This document shows positions 1 to 11,230 of a DNA stretch of 64,000 nucleotides, piece after piece. How positions within the stretch are numbered: the stretch's first letter is position 1; every line of letters begins with the position of its first letter. Source of the stretch: Halomonas sp. 7T (GTDB lineage Bacteria; Pseudomonadota; Gammaproteobacteria; Pseudomonadales; Halomonadaceae); contig NZ_CP087112.1 in assembly GCF_025643255.1 (NCBI RefSeq), positions 434,001 through 498,000 of the forward strand, in the 5' to 3' direction. The translations under genes were made by a program, and so were the position numbers. The notes below the pieces were generated by a model, which saw only the letters and a program-made list of their open reading frames with translations, had not been told where the DNA came from and made no database searches.

Positions 1-20
1 TAACAACGGGGGTTAAGACT

Positions 21-995
21 ATGAGTATGCTGGAGAAGGATCTGCAGGAGATTGACCTAAACGCGGTAGAAGAGGCGGTGGACGAACCTGATGATGATAT
101 TACCGCAGAGGAGGAAGCCTTCGAGAAAGCCTTAGGCCGTGAAGACCGTCAATCGACTCAAAGCTTGGATGCAACGCAAATTTACCTCAATGAAATCGGC
201 TTCTCGCCGTTGTTGACGCCTGAGGAAGAGGTCTATTACGGTCGTTTAGCACGCAAAGGCGATGCCCTTGGCCGTTCTCGGATGATTGAGTCAAACCTGC
301 GGCTGGTGGTTAAGATTGCTAGACGTTACCTTAATCGCGGTTTGACGCTTCTAGATCTGATTGAAGAGGGTAATCTAGGGCTTATTCGTGCGGTTGAAAA
401 ATTTGATCCTGAGCGGGGTTTTCGTTTTTCAACCTACGCGACCTGGTGGATTCGCCAAACCATAGAGCGCGCCTTAATGAACCAAACGCGCACCATTCGT
501 TTGCCAATTCACGTCGTCAAAGAGTTAAACATCTACCTGCGTGCAGCGCGGGAGTTGACCCAGAAGCTGGATCACGAAGCCACTGCAGAAGAGATTGCTG
601 ACCATCTTGATAAGCCCGTGGAAACCGTCAAGAAAATGCTGGGCCTCAATGAGCGTGTCTCCTCGGTAGACTACCCCATGGGTGGAGAGAGCGATAAGCC
701 CTTAATTGATACGCTGGCCGACGATGACGTGCAGGGACCAGAGGGGCGATTAGTTGATGGTGATGTGCGTGAACACGTTGACCATTGGCTTGATGAGTTA
801 AGTGAAAAGCAGCGTGAAGTTGTCGTGCGTCGTTTTGGCCTACGAGGCCATGAGGCCGCAACGTTAGAAGAGGTAGGCGCGGAAATAGGCCTAACCCGAG
901 AGCGAGTGCGTCAAATTCAGGTAGAGGCCCTGAAGAAGCTTCGTCGTTCGCTTGAAAAGCAGGGGTTATCTCTCGCGTCTATCTTCGAGAGCTAA
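21..995 (+). CDS. rpoS: RNA polymerase sigma factor RpoS (sigma-S)
   Basis: Alternative sigma factor that directs RNA polymerase to stationary-phase and general-stress promoters. At 324 residues it is close to the family's usual length of about 330. An acidic N-terminus precedes region 1.2 ([19 protein letters not shown]). Region 2 carries [31 protein letters not shown] and [16 protein letters not shown], and region 4 ends with [27 protein letters not shown] instead of the DLIQEGNIG of RpoD, plus the lack of the large non-conserved insert, identifies RpoS. A G-rich stretch at 8-12 can serve as ribosome binding site. The usual upstream neighbour nlpD would lie outside the window. A perfect hairpin terminator follows. 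Confidence 0.96.
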   Translation: MSMLEKDLQEIDLNAVEEAVDEPDDDITAEEEAFEKALGREDRQSTQSLDATQIYLNEIGFSPLLTPEEEVYYGRLARKGDALGRSRMIESNLRLVVKIARRYLNRGLTLLDLIEEGNLGLIRAVEKFDPERGFRFSTYATWWIRQTIERALMNQTRTIRLPIHVVKELNIYLRAARELTQKLDHEATAEEIADHLDKPVETVKKMLGLNERVSSVDYPMGGESDKPLIDTLADDDVQGPEGRLVDGDVREHVDHWLDELSEKQREVVVRRFGLRGHEAATLEEVGAEIGLTRERVRQIQVEALKKLRRSLEKQGLSLASIFES

Positions 996-1043
996 CCGCT
1001 AGAGTTTAAGGCCTGATAAGGCCATGTTGATGAAAACAGCACC

Positions 1044-1082
1044 AAATAGCGCACCGAGTCGATCACTCGGTGCGCTATTTTT
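1044..1082 (+). terminator. Rho-independent terminator of rpoS
   Basis: A perfect 16-bp inverted repeat (1044-1059 with 1065-1080, loop CGATC) ends in a short T run. It lies 49 bases after the rpoS stop and before alr, so it separates the two transcripts. Confidence 0.85.
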
Positions 1083-1134
1083 AGGCTCAGCCTGTTTATG
1101 AATACACATTGAATAACGGTAAGTGAGAAACGTA

Positions 1135-2235
1135 ATGCGCCCGCTAGTGGCCCATATTGATTTAGACGCTCTGCGTCATAATTACCGGCTGGCGTGCCAC
1201 TGCGCACCCCAAAGCCGTTCGGTAGCGGTGATTAAAGCTGACGCCTATGGCCATGGTGCACTTATGTGTGCCCGTGCTCTGGAAGCCGATGTGCCTGCTT
1301 TTGCTGTGGCCAGCATCGAAGAGGCGCTTAGCCTGCGCTCAGGTGGTATTACAAAGCCGATTATTCTCTTAGAGGGGATTTTTAGTGCCGATGAGCTGGC
1401 ACTGGTTGACCAGCATGGGTTTTGGGTTAGCGTGCACAGTGAGTGGCAGGTCGCCGCATTGCTGGCCTTTTCACCTCGCCAGCCCATCCCGGTGTGGCTT
1501 AAAGTCGACTCAGGAATGCACCGGTTAGGCTTCTCTCCAGAAGAGGCTCCAGCGGTGTGGCAGCGGTTGGTTAACGCACCACAGGTAACTGCCCTGCATT
1601 TAATGAGCCACTTTGCGACGGCAGATGCCCGTGAAGGTAGTTACTTCAACCAGCAGATGGCGATCTTAAAAAAGCTGGCCGAGCTGTTGAACGCTCCTCT
1701 TTGTTTAGCTAATTCGCCGGCCACCCTCGCTTGGCCCACCGCCCACGGTGACTGGAACCGCCCAGGCATAATGCTCTACGGCAGCGACCCGCTGGAAGAC
1801 GCAAATGCAATTACCCAGCAGCTACGCCCAGTTATGTCGTTGCGCTCGGAAATTATTGCCCTGCGTGAATTGGCAGTAGGTGAGCAGGTGGGCTATGGCG
1901 GCCGATGGCGTGCCGAGCGGCCGTCGACAATCGCGGTGGTGGCCGCAGGCTACGGCGACGGCTACGACCGACACGCGGTAGATGGCACTCCGGTGTTGGT
2001 TAACGGTAAGCGCTGCGCTATCGCCGGCAAGGTCTCAATGGATATGTTAACGATTGATGTGACCGAGATTCCCGATGCCGCGATTGGTAGTGAAGTGGTG
2101 CTGTGGGGGGCATCCCGAGGGGGCGAAGTACTATCGGTTGATGAAGTAGCCCAGTACTGCGATACGATCAGCTATACCCTGCTAACCGGAGTATTGCCCA
2201 GAGTCCCACGCCGCTACCAAGGGCTCTGTGTTTAA
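1135..2235 (+). CDS. alr: Alanine racemase
   Basis: PLP-dependent enzyme that interconverts L- and D-alanine in the cytoplasm and supplies D-Ala for peptidoglycan. The N-terminal TIM barrel has the PLP lysine in VIKADAYGHG (K34). The C-terminal beta domain has the catalytic tyrosine region AGYGDGYDR and the substrate motif GKVSMDMLTIDVT. At 366 residues it is the normal size. I chose ATG 1135, which has AAGTGAG seven bases upstream, over an in-frame GTG at 1123. Similarity resembles the catabolic DadX type as much as Alr. No dadA is adjacent, so a biosynthetic role is assumed. Confidence 0.95.
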   Translation: MRPLVAHIDLDALRHNYRLACHCAPQSRSVAVIKADAYGHGALMCARALEADVPAFAVASIEEALSLRSGGITKPIILLEGIFSADELALVDQHGFWVSVHSEWQVAALLAFSPRQPIPVWLKVDSGMHRLGFSPEEAPAVWQRLVNAPQVTALHLMSHFATADAREGSYFNQQMAILKKLAELLNAPLCLANSPATLAWPTAHGDWNRPGIMLYGSDPLEDANAITQQLRPVMSLRSEIIALRELAVGEQVGYGGRWRAERPSTIAVVAAGYGDGYDRHAVDGTPVLVNGKRCAIAGKVSMDMLTIDVTEIPDAAIGSEVVLWGASRGGEVLSVDEVAQYCDTISYTLLTGVLPRVPRRYQGLCV

Positions 2236-2247
2236 ACGGTTATATGT

Positions 2248-3162
2248 ATGTCAAAAAAGTCATACCCTCGGTCATTTGCTCACCCTCGCTACTGGCTTAC
2301 CTGGTTAGCCATCGGCTCAATGTACGTTGTGGCCTGGCTCCCCTGGTCATTGAAGCTAGGCATCGGGAAAGCCCTTGGCCTATTAGCATGGCGCTTTGTT
2401 AAACGGCGCCGGCAGATTACGGCCACGAATATTGCTCTCTGCTTTCCAGAAAAAAATGCCGCGCAGCAGCGACAGCTGGTTAAAGAAACCTTTATTGCCA
2501 ACGGGATTGGCCTGGTGGAAACCGCTACGGGGTGGTGCCGACACCCGGAAAGCCTGCGCCATCGCGTCGCGTACAATGGACAGGAGCACCTCATCCGCGC
2601 AAAGGCACAGGGTAAAGGGGTGCTGGTGGTCGGCATTCACTTCTCAACGCTGGACTTAGGCGGTGCCTTACAAACGCTGTTTACGCCGGCGGATGTCGTT
2701 TATCGACCGCATAATAATCCTTTGTTTGAACGGTTTATGACCCGTGCGCGTTCCCGTCTGTTTGGGCAGGCGATTGATCGCCACGATCTGCGCGGCGTCA
2801 TACGACGGATTAAGGCGGGACATACTGTCTGGTATTCACCGGATCAAGATTTTGGCCGCGATGTCAGCGTCTTTGCACCGCTCTTTGGCCAGCAGGCAGC
2901 CACTATTCGCCTAACCGGCAAAATTGCCCGTATGACGGGGGCTCCTGTAGTGCCTATCATGTTTCATCGCAATCCTGATAACCGCAGCTATACGATTGAG
3001 TGCCTGCCTGCATTTGATAATTTTCCAAGTGGGGACGACGTGGCCGATGCTACCCGGGTTAATGAATTTATTGAACGTGCTATTCGCAAACATCCAGAGC
3101 AGTACTTGTGGCTTCACCGGCGGTTTAAAACGCGCCCGGAAGGAGAGATGGGTTTTTACTAA
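2248..3162 (+). CDS. lpxL: Lipid A biosynthesis acyltransferase (LpxL/HtrB family)
   Basis: Inner-membrane acyltransferase that adds a secondary acyl chain to the Kdo2-lipid IVA precursor. It is 304 residues, as expected for LpxL/LpxM/LpxP. One N-terminal membrane segment (about residues 17-35) is followed by basic RRRQITATNIALCFPE, typical of the family. The catalytic HX4D motif is HFSTLD (H131, D136). The C-terminal part has the conserved pattern QYLWLHRRFKTRPEGE. Assignment to LpxL rather than LpxP or LpxM rests on overall pattern only. It starts 12 bases after alr and may be cotranscribed with it. No strong ribosome binding site is visible. Confidence 0.88.
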   Translation: MSKKSYPRSFAHPRYWLTWLAIGSMYVVAWLPWSLKLGIGKALGLLAWRFVKRRRQITATNIALCFPEKNAAQQRQLVKETFIANGIGLVETATGWCRHPESLRHRVAYNGQEHLIRAKAQGKGVLVVGIHFSTLDLGGALQTLFTPADVVYRPHNNPLFERFMTRARSRLFGQAIDRHDLRGVIRRIKAGHTVWYSPDQDFGRDVSVFAPLFGQQAATIRLTGKIARMTGAPVVPIMFHRNPDNRSYTIECLPAFDNFPSGDDVADATRVNEFIERAIRKHPEQYLWLHRRFKTRPEGEMGFY

Positions 3163-3256
3163 GTCATTGGTTTAGCTATAATAATGAGTGAGACTGCTTC
3201 GTCGCCGCGACATAAGAGAGCAGGCCTCAAAGCGACTTTAACTTCTTGTTATGCCA

Positions 3257-3288
3257 TAAAAAAAGCCAGCGAAAGCTGGCTTTTAGTG
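3257..3288. terminator. Bidirectional terminator between lpxL and speD
   Basis: Hairpin AAAAGCCAGC / GCTGGCTTTT with a GAAA loop (3261-3284) between convergent genes. It carries A and T tracts on both sides, so it can stop transcription from either direction. Confidence 0.85.
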
Positions 3289-3302
3289 TTTCGGGACGGC
3301 GC

Positions 3303-4097
3303 TTAGTCTAAGTTGCGAGAGTAGAAAATCTCCAGCATCTCTTTTCGCAGGCGGCTTTCGATGTCCCGCGCTTCTTCAAAGGTGATGTCGCGGCGTGAGG
3401 TGCCAAACAGGTAGTTATCCAGTTCGAAATCTTTCAGCAGCATCTTGGTGTGGAACATGTTTTCTTGATACACGTTCACATCAATCATCTGGTAAGCCTG
3501 CTTGGTGTCTTCTGCGAGGTAGTCTTGGATGGAGGTGATGTCGTGATCAATAAACAGCTTTTTACCGTCCACATCGCGGGTAAAACCGCGTACGCGATAA
3601 TCCATGGTGACGATATCGGAATCAAAGCTGTGGATCAGGTAGTTTAGCGCTTTAAGCGGGCTGATATGGCCACAGGTAGAGACGTCGATATCCAAACGGA
3701 AGGTGCTGATGCCGTTATCTGGATGTGACTCGGGGTAGCTATGCACCGTGACGTGGCTTTTATCCAGGTGAGCGACAACGGTTTCGGGCAGCGGGCCAGG
3801 GCCAGGCTCGGTCTGCTCAAGGCTCGGTTCATCCAGCTCGTGTTCAGCGATAAGGATGGTGACGCTGGCCCCGTGCGGCTCATAATCTTGACGCGAAATA
3901 TTCAGCACGTGCGCGCCGATAATGTTCGTGACGTCTTTAAGAATCTGCGTCAAACGTTCGGCGTTGTAAAGCTCATCGATATAGTCGATATAAGCCGCAC
4001 GCTGCTCTTCGGTTTTGGCGTAACAGATGTCGTAAATATTAAAGCTCAACGAGCTAGTCAGGTTGTTAAACCCGTGGAGTCGGAGATTATCTGACAC
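3303..4097 (-). CDS. speD: S-adenosylmethionine decarboxylase proenzyme (SpeD)
   Basis: Pyruvoyl-dependent enzyme that makes decarboxylated SAM, the aminopropyl donor for spermidine synthesis. At 264 residues it matches the length of the E. coli-type (class 1A) enzyme exactly. The self-cleavage site is [14 protein letters not shown], where S114 after K113 would become the pyruvoyl group. The following [18 protein letters not shown] contains the conserved catalytic cysteine. The usual partner speE is not adjacent. A terminator-like hairpin separates it from the upstream OsmC-family gene, so it probably has its own promoter in the 213-bp gap. Confidence 0.96.
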   Translation of the reverse strand: MSDNLRLHGFNNLTSSLSFNIYDICYAKTEEQRAAYIDYIDELYNAERLTQILKDVTNIIGAHVLNISRQDYEPHGASVTILIAEHELDEPSLEQTEPGPGPLPETVVAHLDKSHVTVHSYPESHPDNGISTFRLDIDVSTCGHISPLKALNYLIHSFDSDIVTMDYRVRGFTRDVDGKKLFIDHDITSIQDYLAEDTKQAYQMIDVNVYQENMFHTKMLLKDFELDNYLFGTSRRDITFEEARDIESRLRKEMLEIFYSRNLD

Positions 4098-4213
4098 GTC
4101 CGAACCTCCCTATGGCAGATGAAGACACCCCGACGAGCCAGCGCCGGAACCGATAAATACTTGTCACCGTGCTTGTCAGGTGGCGTTCATAAGCACGTGC
4201 TACGCAGTAGGGA

Positions 4214-4241
4214 TAAAAACAAGCGGGCGTATTATGCCCGC
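4214..4241 (-). terminator. Rho-independent terminator after the OsmC-family gene
   Basis: Read on the minus strand, GCGGGC pairs with GCCCGC (4223-4228 with 4236-4241) and is followed by TTGTTTTT. It lies between the OsmC-family gene and speD. The rest of the gap holds the presumed speD promoter, but no clear -35/-10 pair was recognised. Confidence 0.7.
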
Positions 4242-4310
4242 CCATAGCGTGGGATGCATCCAACCACGCCATTTTTTTTGATATTGGGTGGGTGTTGCGC
4301 TGAACGCCGT

Positions 4311-4730
4311 TCAAGCTTCGATGATCTCGAACGAGTGGGTAATTTCAACACCCCCTTTCACGAGCATAATCGACGCGCTGCAGTATTTTTCAGCGGAAAG
4401 CTCAACGGCACGCTGTACCTGCTTCTCTTTCAAGCTGCGCCCGGTCACCACAAAATGAACGTGGATTTTTGTGAACACGGAGGGCACGTCGTCGGCGCGC
4501 TCAGCCTCAAGCTCGGCTACGCAGTCGGTGACATCCGCCCGGGCTTTGTCGAGGATATTCAGGACATCGAACGCCGTGCAGCTACCCATACCCATCAGCA
4601 GCATTTCCATGGGGCGTGGGCCTGTGTCTCGGCCGCCATGGTTAGGCGGGCCGTCGACCACAACGCTGTGCCCGCTGCCTGATTCCGCGACAAACTGGCG
4701 ACCATCTGTCCATTTTACCCGTGCTTTCAC
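4311..4730 (-). CDS. OsmC/Ohr family protein (YhfA-like)
   Basis: Small alpha/beta protein of 139 residues from the OsmC superfamily. These are homodimeric, thiol-dependent hydroperoxide reductases or relatives of uncertain substrate. Two cysteines sit at the family positions: C51 in MGSCTAFD and C117 in EKYCSAS. The conserved glycine-rich stretch DGPPNHGGRDTGPRPMEM and the C-terminal GGVEITHSFEI fit the YhfA branch better than Ohr. It is in the same direction as murU but 71 bases downstream of it, so it may be a separate transcript. Peroxidase activity is inferred from the two cysteines only. Confidence 0.88.
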   Translation of the reverse strand: MKARVKWTDGRQFVAESGSGHSVVVDGPPNHGGRDTGPRPMEMLLMGMGSCTAFDVLNILDKARADVTDCVAELEAERADDVPSVFTKIHVHFVVTGRSLKEKQVQRAVELSAEKYCSASIMLVKGGVEITHSFEIIEA

Positions 4731-4801
4731 GTTGCTCTCCTCATCTTGGCGACGAAAGGTAAGTCGCGCAGCATAACATTTCTATCGGCTAGCGCACTGC
4801 C

Positions 4802-6480
<1,679 letters not shown>

Positions 6481-6550
6481 GCAAGCTCCTTGCTGGTCGG
6501 GCATCATGCGGCCTGTATAATACCGATTCTGGATGCCAAGGATAACGAAC

Positions 6551-8998
6551 ATGGGCAAGCGATTTTCGCGCACCGCTCCGGTCGCGCACACGCTGTTGGG
6601 CAGTTTGCTCGCGGGCGCCTCCTTTTCAGCGGTGGCCCAAGGCCAACCGCTGCCCGCTGAGGCACTCGATTGGCAGCCGTATGGGCAGGATGAGGCGTCA
6701 CAACACGTGTGTCGTGGGCGTTATGTAATGCCTGGTTACCGTCTGCCGGCGGAGCAGAACCCCGAAACGCTCTCGGTTGAAACCCAAGAGGTGGACTACG
6801 CCGCAGACGGTGAAGCGCTGCTGCGGGGCGATGTGGTATTGCGGCGAGGCAATACCGAGCTGACGGCGGAACAGGTTTATTTGCCTGCTGACCGCCAGCA
6901 GGTCGAGGTTCAGGGTGATTTAGCCCTGCGCGATGGTCAAGCGCTGCTGCGAGGCGACCACGCTACGCTGATGCTTAACGAAGATCGTGCTTCGTTAAGC
7001 AATAGCCATTATGTCCTCTATGAACAGCATCTGCGCGGGCAGGCCAGCCAGCTTGAGCAAACCGGCGAAGAGCAGTATCGCTTACGTAACGCCACCTTTA
7101 CTTCCTGTGATCCGGGGGCCAATAGCTGGCAGTTAGTGGGCAGCGATATCAAGCTAGACCGGGCCGAGGGGTTTGGCACCGCCCGTCATGCGCGCTTAGA
7201 AGTCAAAGATGTGCCGATATTTTATTGGCCGTGGCTACGCTTTCCCATTGATGATCGACGCCATACCGGTTTGCTTTCACCTTCCGTGGGCTTTTCGAGT
7301 GAAGGGTTGGACTATACCCAGCCGTTTTACTGGAATATCGCGCCCAACCACGACGCGACTATCACCCCGCGCTGGATGTCGGATCATGGTTTACTGCTTA
7401 ACGGTGAGTACCGCTATTTGCTTGCGCAAAGCCAGGGTATCGTCGAGGGTGGCTTTTTAAGTAACGACGGGGGAAGCAGCACGGGCAATAACCGCTTTGA
7501 GGGTGAAGATCGCTGGTATATCGATACGTATCATGCCGGGCGAGTTAATGAGCGCAGTGGTTACAACTTACGCTATGGCGCCGCCAGCGATGGCCGCTAC
7601 TTTGATGACTTTGGTGGCGAATTTGGCAATAGCGAACGAGTGAGCATGGAGCGGCTGGCTCAGGTCGATTATCGCGGCGAGCGCTGGCAGCTGGATGCCC
7701 GCGCCCAGGGCTTCCAGCGTTTAGAAGATCCACTGAGCGATACTGATAAACCCTTTTACCGACTGCCTAGCGTAACGGCGAATGCCGACTGGCAGTTTGG
7801 CAACGGGTTCTATAGCCAGTGGCGCTCTAACGCCACCTATTTTTGGCGTGATGTAGACGAGCGGCAAGTGCCTGAGCGTGAGGCGGCTATTGGTACGCGT
7901 CTGCACCTTGCCCCTACGTTTGGCTGGCGAGCCGAGCAGTCGTGGGGGTATATCGAACCGCGTACCGAGCTATGGCAAACCGCCTACGCTCTTGATTACG
8001 GTCAGCGTGTCACTAACCGCGAGACATCGCCGAGCCGCAGTATTGTGATTACCTCCATCGATAGCGGCTTGGTCTTCGATCGAGAGCTTGAGCTGGGCGG
8101 GCGCGATTACCGCCAAACGCTGGAGCCACGCGTGAACTATGCCTACGTGCCGCGCACTAGCCAAACGCAACTGCCCGATTTTGACAGCCGAGAGCGGGTC
8201 TTTTCTTGGGATCAGCTATGGTCGCCGCGTCGCTTTTCGGGTACCGACCGGGTCGGTGATCTAAACCGCGTCTCTGTGGGGGTGCAGTCGCGCTTGCTTG
8301 AAGACAGTACCGGGCGTGATCGACTGTCCTTCGGGGTGGGCCAGAGCCTGTATTTTTCTGAGCGTCGCATCGATAGCGAAGGAGACCCCGACACGCTGCC
8401 AGCGCGGCCAGAAGACGACCCTAGCGTTAACCCCCAGCGCCGTTATCAGGCCACGCGAGACCGTTCACCGCTGGTGACTCGGTTGGATTGGCAGATTAAT
8501 GATCGCTGGAGCACCGGCTATGAATGGCTTTTTGATGACCACCGTGAGCAGACCGAGCGCTCAAGCGTAGACCTACGCTATCGCCATCCAGAAGGGCATG
8601 TGGTGAACCTTGGCTACCGTTGGGAGATCGAAGGGTTCGATCCCGGTGTTGTTCCTGGGGATGATGGCTTTCGCAACTACAACCGCGAAGAGTGGGATCT
8701 CTCATTTGCCTGGAAAGCCAGCCCTCGGATAGATTTGATAGGCCGTTACCTCCACGATCAAACCAATGACCGTTCACTGGAAAAGTTAGCGGGGCTGCAG
8801 TGGAACGACTGCTGCTATGGTGTGCAATTGGTGTGGCGTGAGTGGGTGGACGATAACGACACCGCCCGAGTGAATGATGATTTCAACGACCGCGGGCTGT
8901 TTTTACGCTTTGTGTTCCGTGGCTTGGGAGGCGTTGGACAGGATGCCGACAGCTACTTTGAGCGGGCGATCCCTGGCTATCGCCCAACACCCCTTTAA
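6551..8998 (+). CDS. lptD: LPS-assembly protein LptD
   Basis: Outer-membrane beta-barrel that, with LptE, inserts lipopolysaccharide into the outer leaflet. Residues 1-29 form a signal peptide (cleavage near AVA/Q). An OstA/LptA-like jellyroll at about 70-220 contains repeated EVQGDLALRDGQALLRGDHA-type strands. A large beta-barrel ends in a strand region before the stop. The cysteines needed for interdomain disulfides are visible: C54 (QHVCRGRY), one in TFTSCDPGA, and the adjacent pair in NDCCYGV. The ATG at 6551 has AAGGA upstream. Length 815 residues is usual. It leads the lptD-surA-pdxA-rsmA-apaGH-cca run, all on one strand. Confidence 0.95.
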   Translation: MGKRFSRTAPVAHTLLGSLLAGASFSAVAQGQPLPAEALDWQPYGQDEASQHVCRGRYVMPGYRLPAEQNPETLSVETQEVDYAADGEALLRGDVVLRRGNTELTAEQVYLPADRQQVEVQGDLALRDGQALLRGDHATLMLNEDRASLSNSHYVLYEQHLRGQASQLEQTGEEQYRLRNATFTSCDPGANSWQLVGSDIKLDRAEGFGTARHARLEVKDVPIFYWPWLRFPIDDRRHTGLLSPSVGFSSEGLDYTQPFYWNIAPNHDATITPRWMSDHGLLLNGEYRYLLAQSQGIVEGGFLSNDGGSSTGNNRFEGEDRWYIDTYHAGRVNERSGYNLRYGAASDGRYFDDFGGEFGNSERVSMERLAQVDYRGERWQLDARAQGFQRLEDPLSDTDKPFYRLPSVTANADWQFGNGFYSQWRSNATYFWRDVDERQVPEREAAIGTRLHLAPTFGWRAEQSWGYIEPRTELWQTAYALDYGQRVTNRETSPSRSIVITSIDSGLVFDRELELGGRDYRQTLEPRVNYAYVPRTSQTQLPDFDSRERVFSWDQLWSPRRFSGTDRVGDLNRVSVGVQSRLLEDSTGRDRLSFGVGQSLYFSERRIDSEGDPDTLPARPEDDPSVNPQRRYQATRDRSPLVTRLDWQINDRWSTGYEWLFDDHREQTERSSVDLRYRHPEGHVVNLGYRWEIEGFDPGVVPGDDGFRNYNREEWDLSFAWKASPRIDLIGRYLHDQTNDRSLEKLAGLQWNDCCYGVQLVWREWVDDNDTARVNDDFNDRGLFLRFVFRGLGGVGQDADSYFERAIPGYRPTPL

Positions 8999-9033
8999 CG
9001 ACCTCCTTACTTTGCGAGTGAAAGAGACTTTAT

Positions 9034-10071
9034 ATGACGATCAGAAACACCCTGCTAACTAGTGTCGTTACAAAACGGGCAAAACAGCTCTCTGTGGGTA
9101 GCATGATGGCACTCTGCCTTGGCGCCAGCGCAGCGCTGGTGCCAATCACCCTGCATGCGCAGAATTTTGAGTCCACGCAGCGTCAAATGCTGGATAGCGT
9201 GGTGGCTGTCGTGAACGAAGGCGTGATTATGCGCAGCGAGCTTGATGACCGTATTAATCAAGTGGAGCAGCAGGCAGAAGCGCAAGGCGGTAACTTGCCG
9301 CCCCGTTCTCAGCTGGCGCAGCAGGTGCTTGAGCGCATGGTCATGGATGAAATTCAGCTGCAGATGGCGCGTCAAGCTAATTTGAGCATTGATGATACCG
9401 AGCTCAATCGCCAGCTGCGCACGATTGCAGAATCTAACGGCATGTCGCTGGATGAGTTTGCTGATGCCGTGGAAGCCGATGGCATGAGTTTGGCGGAGGT
9501 GCGTGACGATATTCGTCGTGAAATGCTGATGCGCCAAGTTCAGCAGCGGCGTATCAGCCAGCGCGTTTCCGTCAGCGAACGCGACGTCGAGCGTTTTCTA
9601 GATCAGCAGGGCGTGCAGCAAGGTCAGTCTTTTATCGAAGAGACGCGCGCCCGCCATTTATTGATCGAGCTGACGCCAACGCGTGATGAAAACCAAGCAC
9701 GCGCCAGGGCCGAGCAAGCGCGTCAACGTTTGCAGCAAGGCGTCGATTTTGCAGCGGTCGCCCGAGAGTTTAGCGACGACCGAGGCAGTGCCATGAACGG
9801 CGGTGAGCTGGGCTGGGTGCGCCCAGGCCAAACAGTGCCCGCGTTCGAAGAGGCGATGGGCTCACTGGGCCCCAACCAACTCTCTGAGCCAGTTCGCTCA
9901 CAGTTTGGCTACCACATTATTGAGGTGCTGGAGCGTCGCCGTCAGGATGTCACCGAGGAGAGCCGCCGCGAGCAAGTGCGCCAAGCGATTTTTCAACGCC
10001 GAGCAAATGAAGAGCTTCAGGCCTGGCAGCGTGAAATTCGTGAACAGGCCTTTGTGGATATCCGTCTTTAA
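9034..10071 (+). CDS. surA: Periplasmic chaperone/peptidyl-prolyl isomerase SurA, single parvulin domain
   Basis: Periplasmic chaperone that escorts unfolded outer-membrane proteins to the BAM complex. A signal peptide ends near HA/Q (residue 42). The SurA N-terminal chaperone domain follows (DSVVAVVNEGVIMRSELD onward). After it there is only one parvulin domain: TRARHLLIEL, FAAVAREFSDDRGSAMNGGE, LGWVRPG and SQFGYHIIEV. A C-terminal helix closes the protein. At 345 residues it is about 80 shorter than the E. coli protein, which has two parvulin domains. It sits directly after lptD, the known arrangement, and its stop overlaps the pdxA start. Confidence 0.94.
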   Translation: MTIRNTLLTSVVTKRAKQLSVGSMMALCLGASAALVPITLHAQNFESTQRQMLDSVVAVVNEGVIMRSELDDRINQVEQQAEAQGGNLPPRSQLAQQVLERMVMDEIQLQMARQANLSIDDTELNRQLRTIAESNGMSLDEFADAVEADGMSLAEVRDDIRREMLMRQVQQRRISQRVSVSERDVERFLDQQGVQQGQSFIEETRARHLLIELTPTRDENQARARAEQARQRLQQGVDFAAVAREFSDDRGSAMNGGELGWVRPGQTVPAFEEAMGSLGPNQLSEPVRSQFGYHIIEVLERRRQDVTEESRREQVRQAIFQRRANEELQAWQREIREQAFVDIRL

Positions 10072-11135
10072 TGCTGGGTCAAACAGGCCCTGGCCAACCA
10101 AGCTTGCCACTGCTAATCACCACCGGCGAGCCAGCAGGCATTGGCCCTGAGTTAACCCTAATGCTCGCGGCACAGGGGCGGTTGCCCAAAGGCACGCTGG
10201 CCGTGGGCGACCCCGACATGCTGCGCCAACGGGCAGCTCTGCTAGCACTCGAGGTTGAGGTTGTTGAGGCTTACCCTGGCCAGGGCGTTGCTTCATCAGC
10301 GGGACGCTTAGCTGTGCTACCCGTTGGGCTGCAAGTGCCTGCAACTCCGGGGGTGTTAAACCCTGCCAATGCACGCTATGTGCTGAGTACCCTGCAGGCC
10401 GCCGTGGATGCCTGCCAGCAAGGCCAAGCAGCGGCGATGGTCACCGCGCCGCTGCATAAAGGGGTGATTATTGAAGGGGGCTTTGAACGCTTCACAGGCC
10501 ACACCGAATGGCTGCGGGATGCCTGCGGTGTGGATGAAGTGGTGATGCTATTAGCGACCGATGCCGCTCTGCATGCTAAGGCCGAGAGCTGGCAAGGCAG
10601 TGGCGACCTGCGGGTGGCGCTGGTGACTACGCACCTGCCGCTGCGCGACGTGGCAGATGCGATTACCTATGAACGGGTGTTAGGTATTAGCCGCCTGCTA
10701 GCGCAAGATCTCAAGCGCCAGTTTGGGATTGCTGCCCCGCGTATCGCAGTGTGTGGGTTAAACCCGCATGCTGGTGAAGATGGTCACCTAGGCCGCGAAG
10801 AGCTGGAAATCATTACGCCCGCGCTTGATGCGCTGCGCGCAGAAGGCTTGGACATACAGGGGCCGCTTCCTGCTGATACGCTGTTTACGCCAAGGCACTT
10901 AGCGGGCGTAGACGCGGTATTGGCGATGTATCATGACCAGGGGCTTGCAGTGCTAAAATATGCAGGCTTTGGGCAGGCCGCTAATATCACTCTTGGGCTG
11001 CCGCTGGTACGCACCTCAGTTGACCATGGCACGGCGCTGGATCTCGCCGGGCGTGGCGTTGCCGACCCCAGTAGCCTTGCGGTTGCGCTAACGCTGGCGC
11101 GACGTCTTGCTGACCAGCGCCAGTTGGCGACTTAA
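10071..11135 (+). CDS. pdxA: 4-hydroxythreonine-4-phosphate dehydrogenase (PdxA)
   Basis: NAD-dependent enzyme of pyridoxal-phosphate synthesis that oxidises 4-phosphohydroxy-L-threonine before ring closure by PdxJ. At 354 residues it is slightly longer than the E. coli protein. Motifs seen are ITTGEPAGIGPELTL at the N-terminus, VTAPLHKGVI, FTGHTEWL (metal-binding histidine), CGLNPHAGEDGHLG and MYHDQGLAVLKY (second metal histidine). The ATG shares its A with the surA TAA stop, which indicates coupled translation. Confidence 0.95.
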   Translation: MLGQTGPGQPSLPLLITTGEPAGIGPELTLMLAAQGRLPKGTLAVGDPDMLRQRAALLALEVEVVEAYPGQGVASSAGRLAVLPVGLQVPATPGVLNPANARYVLSTLQAAVDACQQGQAAAMVTAPLHKGVIIEGGFERFTGHTEWLRDACGVDEVVMLLATDAALHAKAESWQGSGDLRVALVTTHLPLRDVADAITYERVLGISRLLAQDLKRQFGIAAPRIAVCGLNPHAGEDGHLGREELEIITPALDALRAEGLDIQGPLPADTLFTPRHLAGVDAVLAMYHDQGLAVLKYAGFGQAANITLGLPLVRTSVDHGTALDLAGRGVADPSSLAVALTLARRLADQRQLAT

Positions 11136-11230
11136 TAACGTTAGCCATACCGCTTGCGTGTTCACCCAACTATCCGCCCAGCCCCATTACATCCGCTTCA
11201 CGAACTATCACTTCCAAGGATCACTGTTAG

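Noticed and set aside
9055..9537. 160-codon antisense frame inside surA
   Set aside because: Histidine- and leucine-rich translation typical of an antisense shadow of a real gene.
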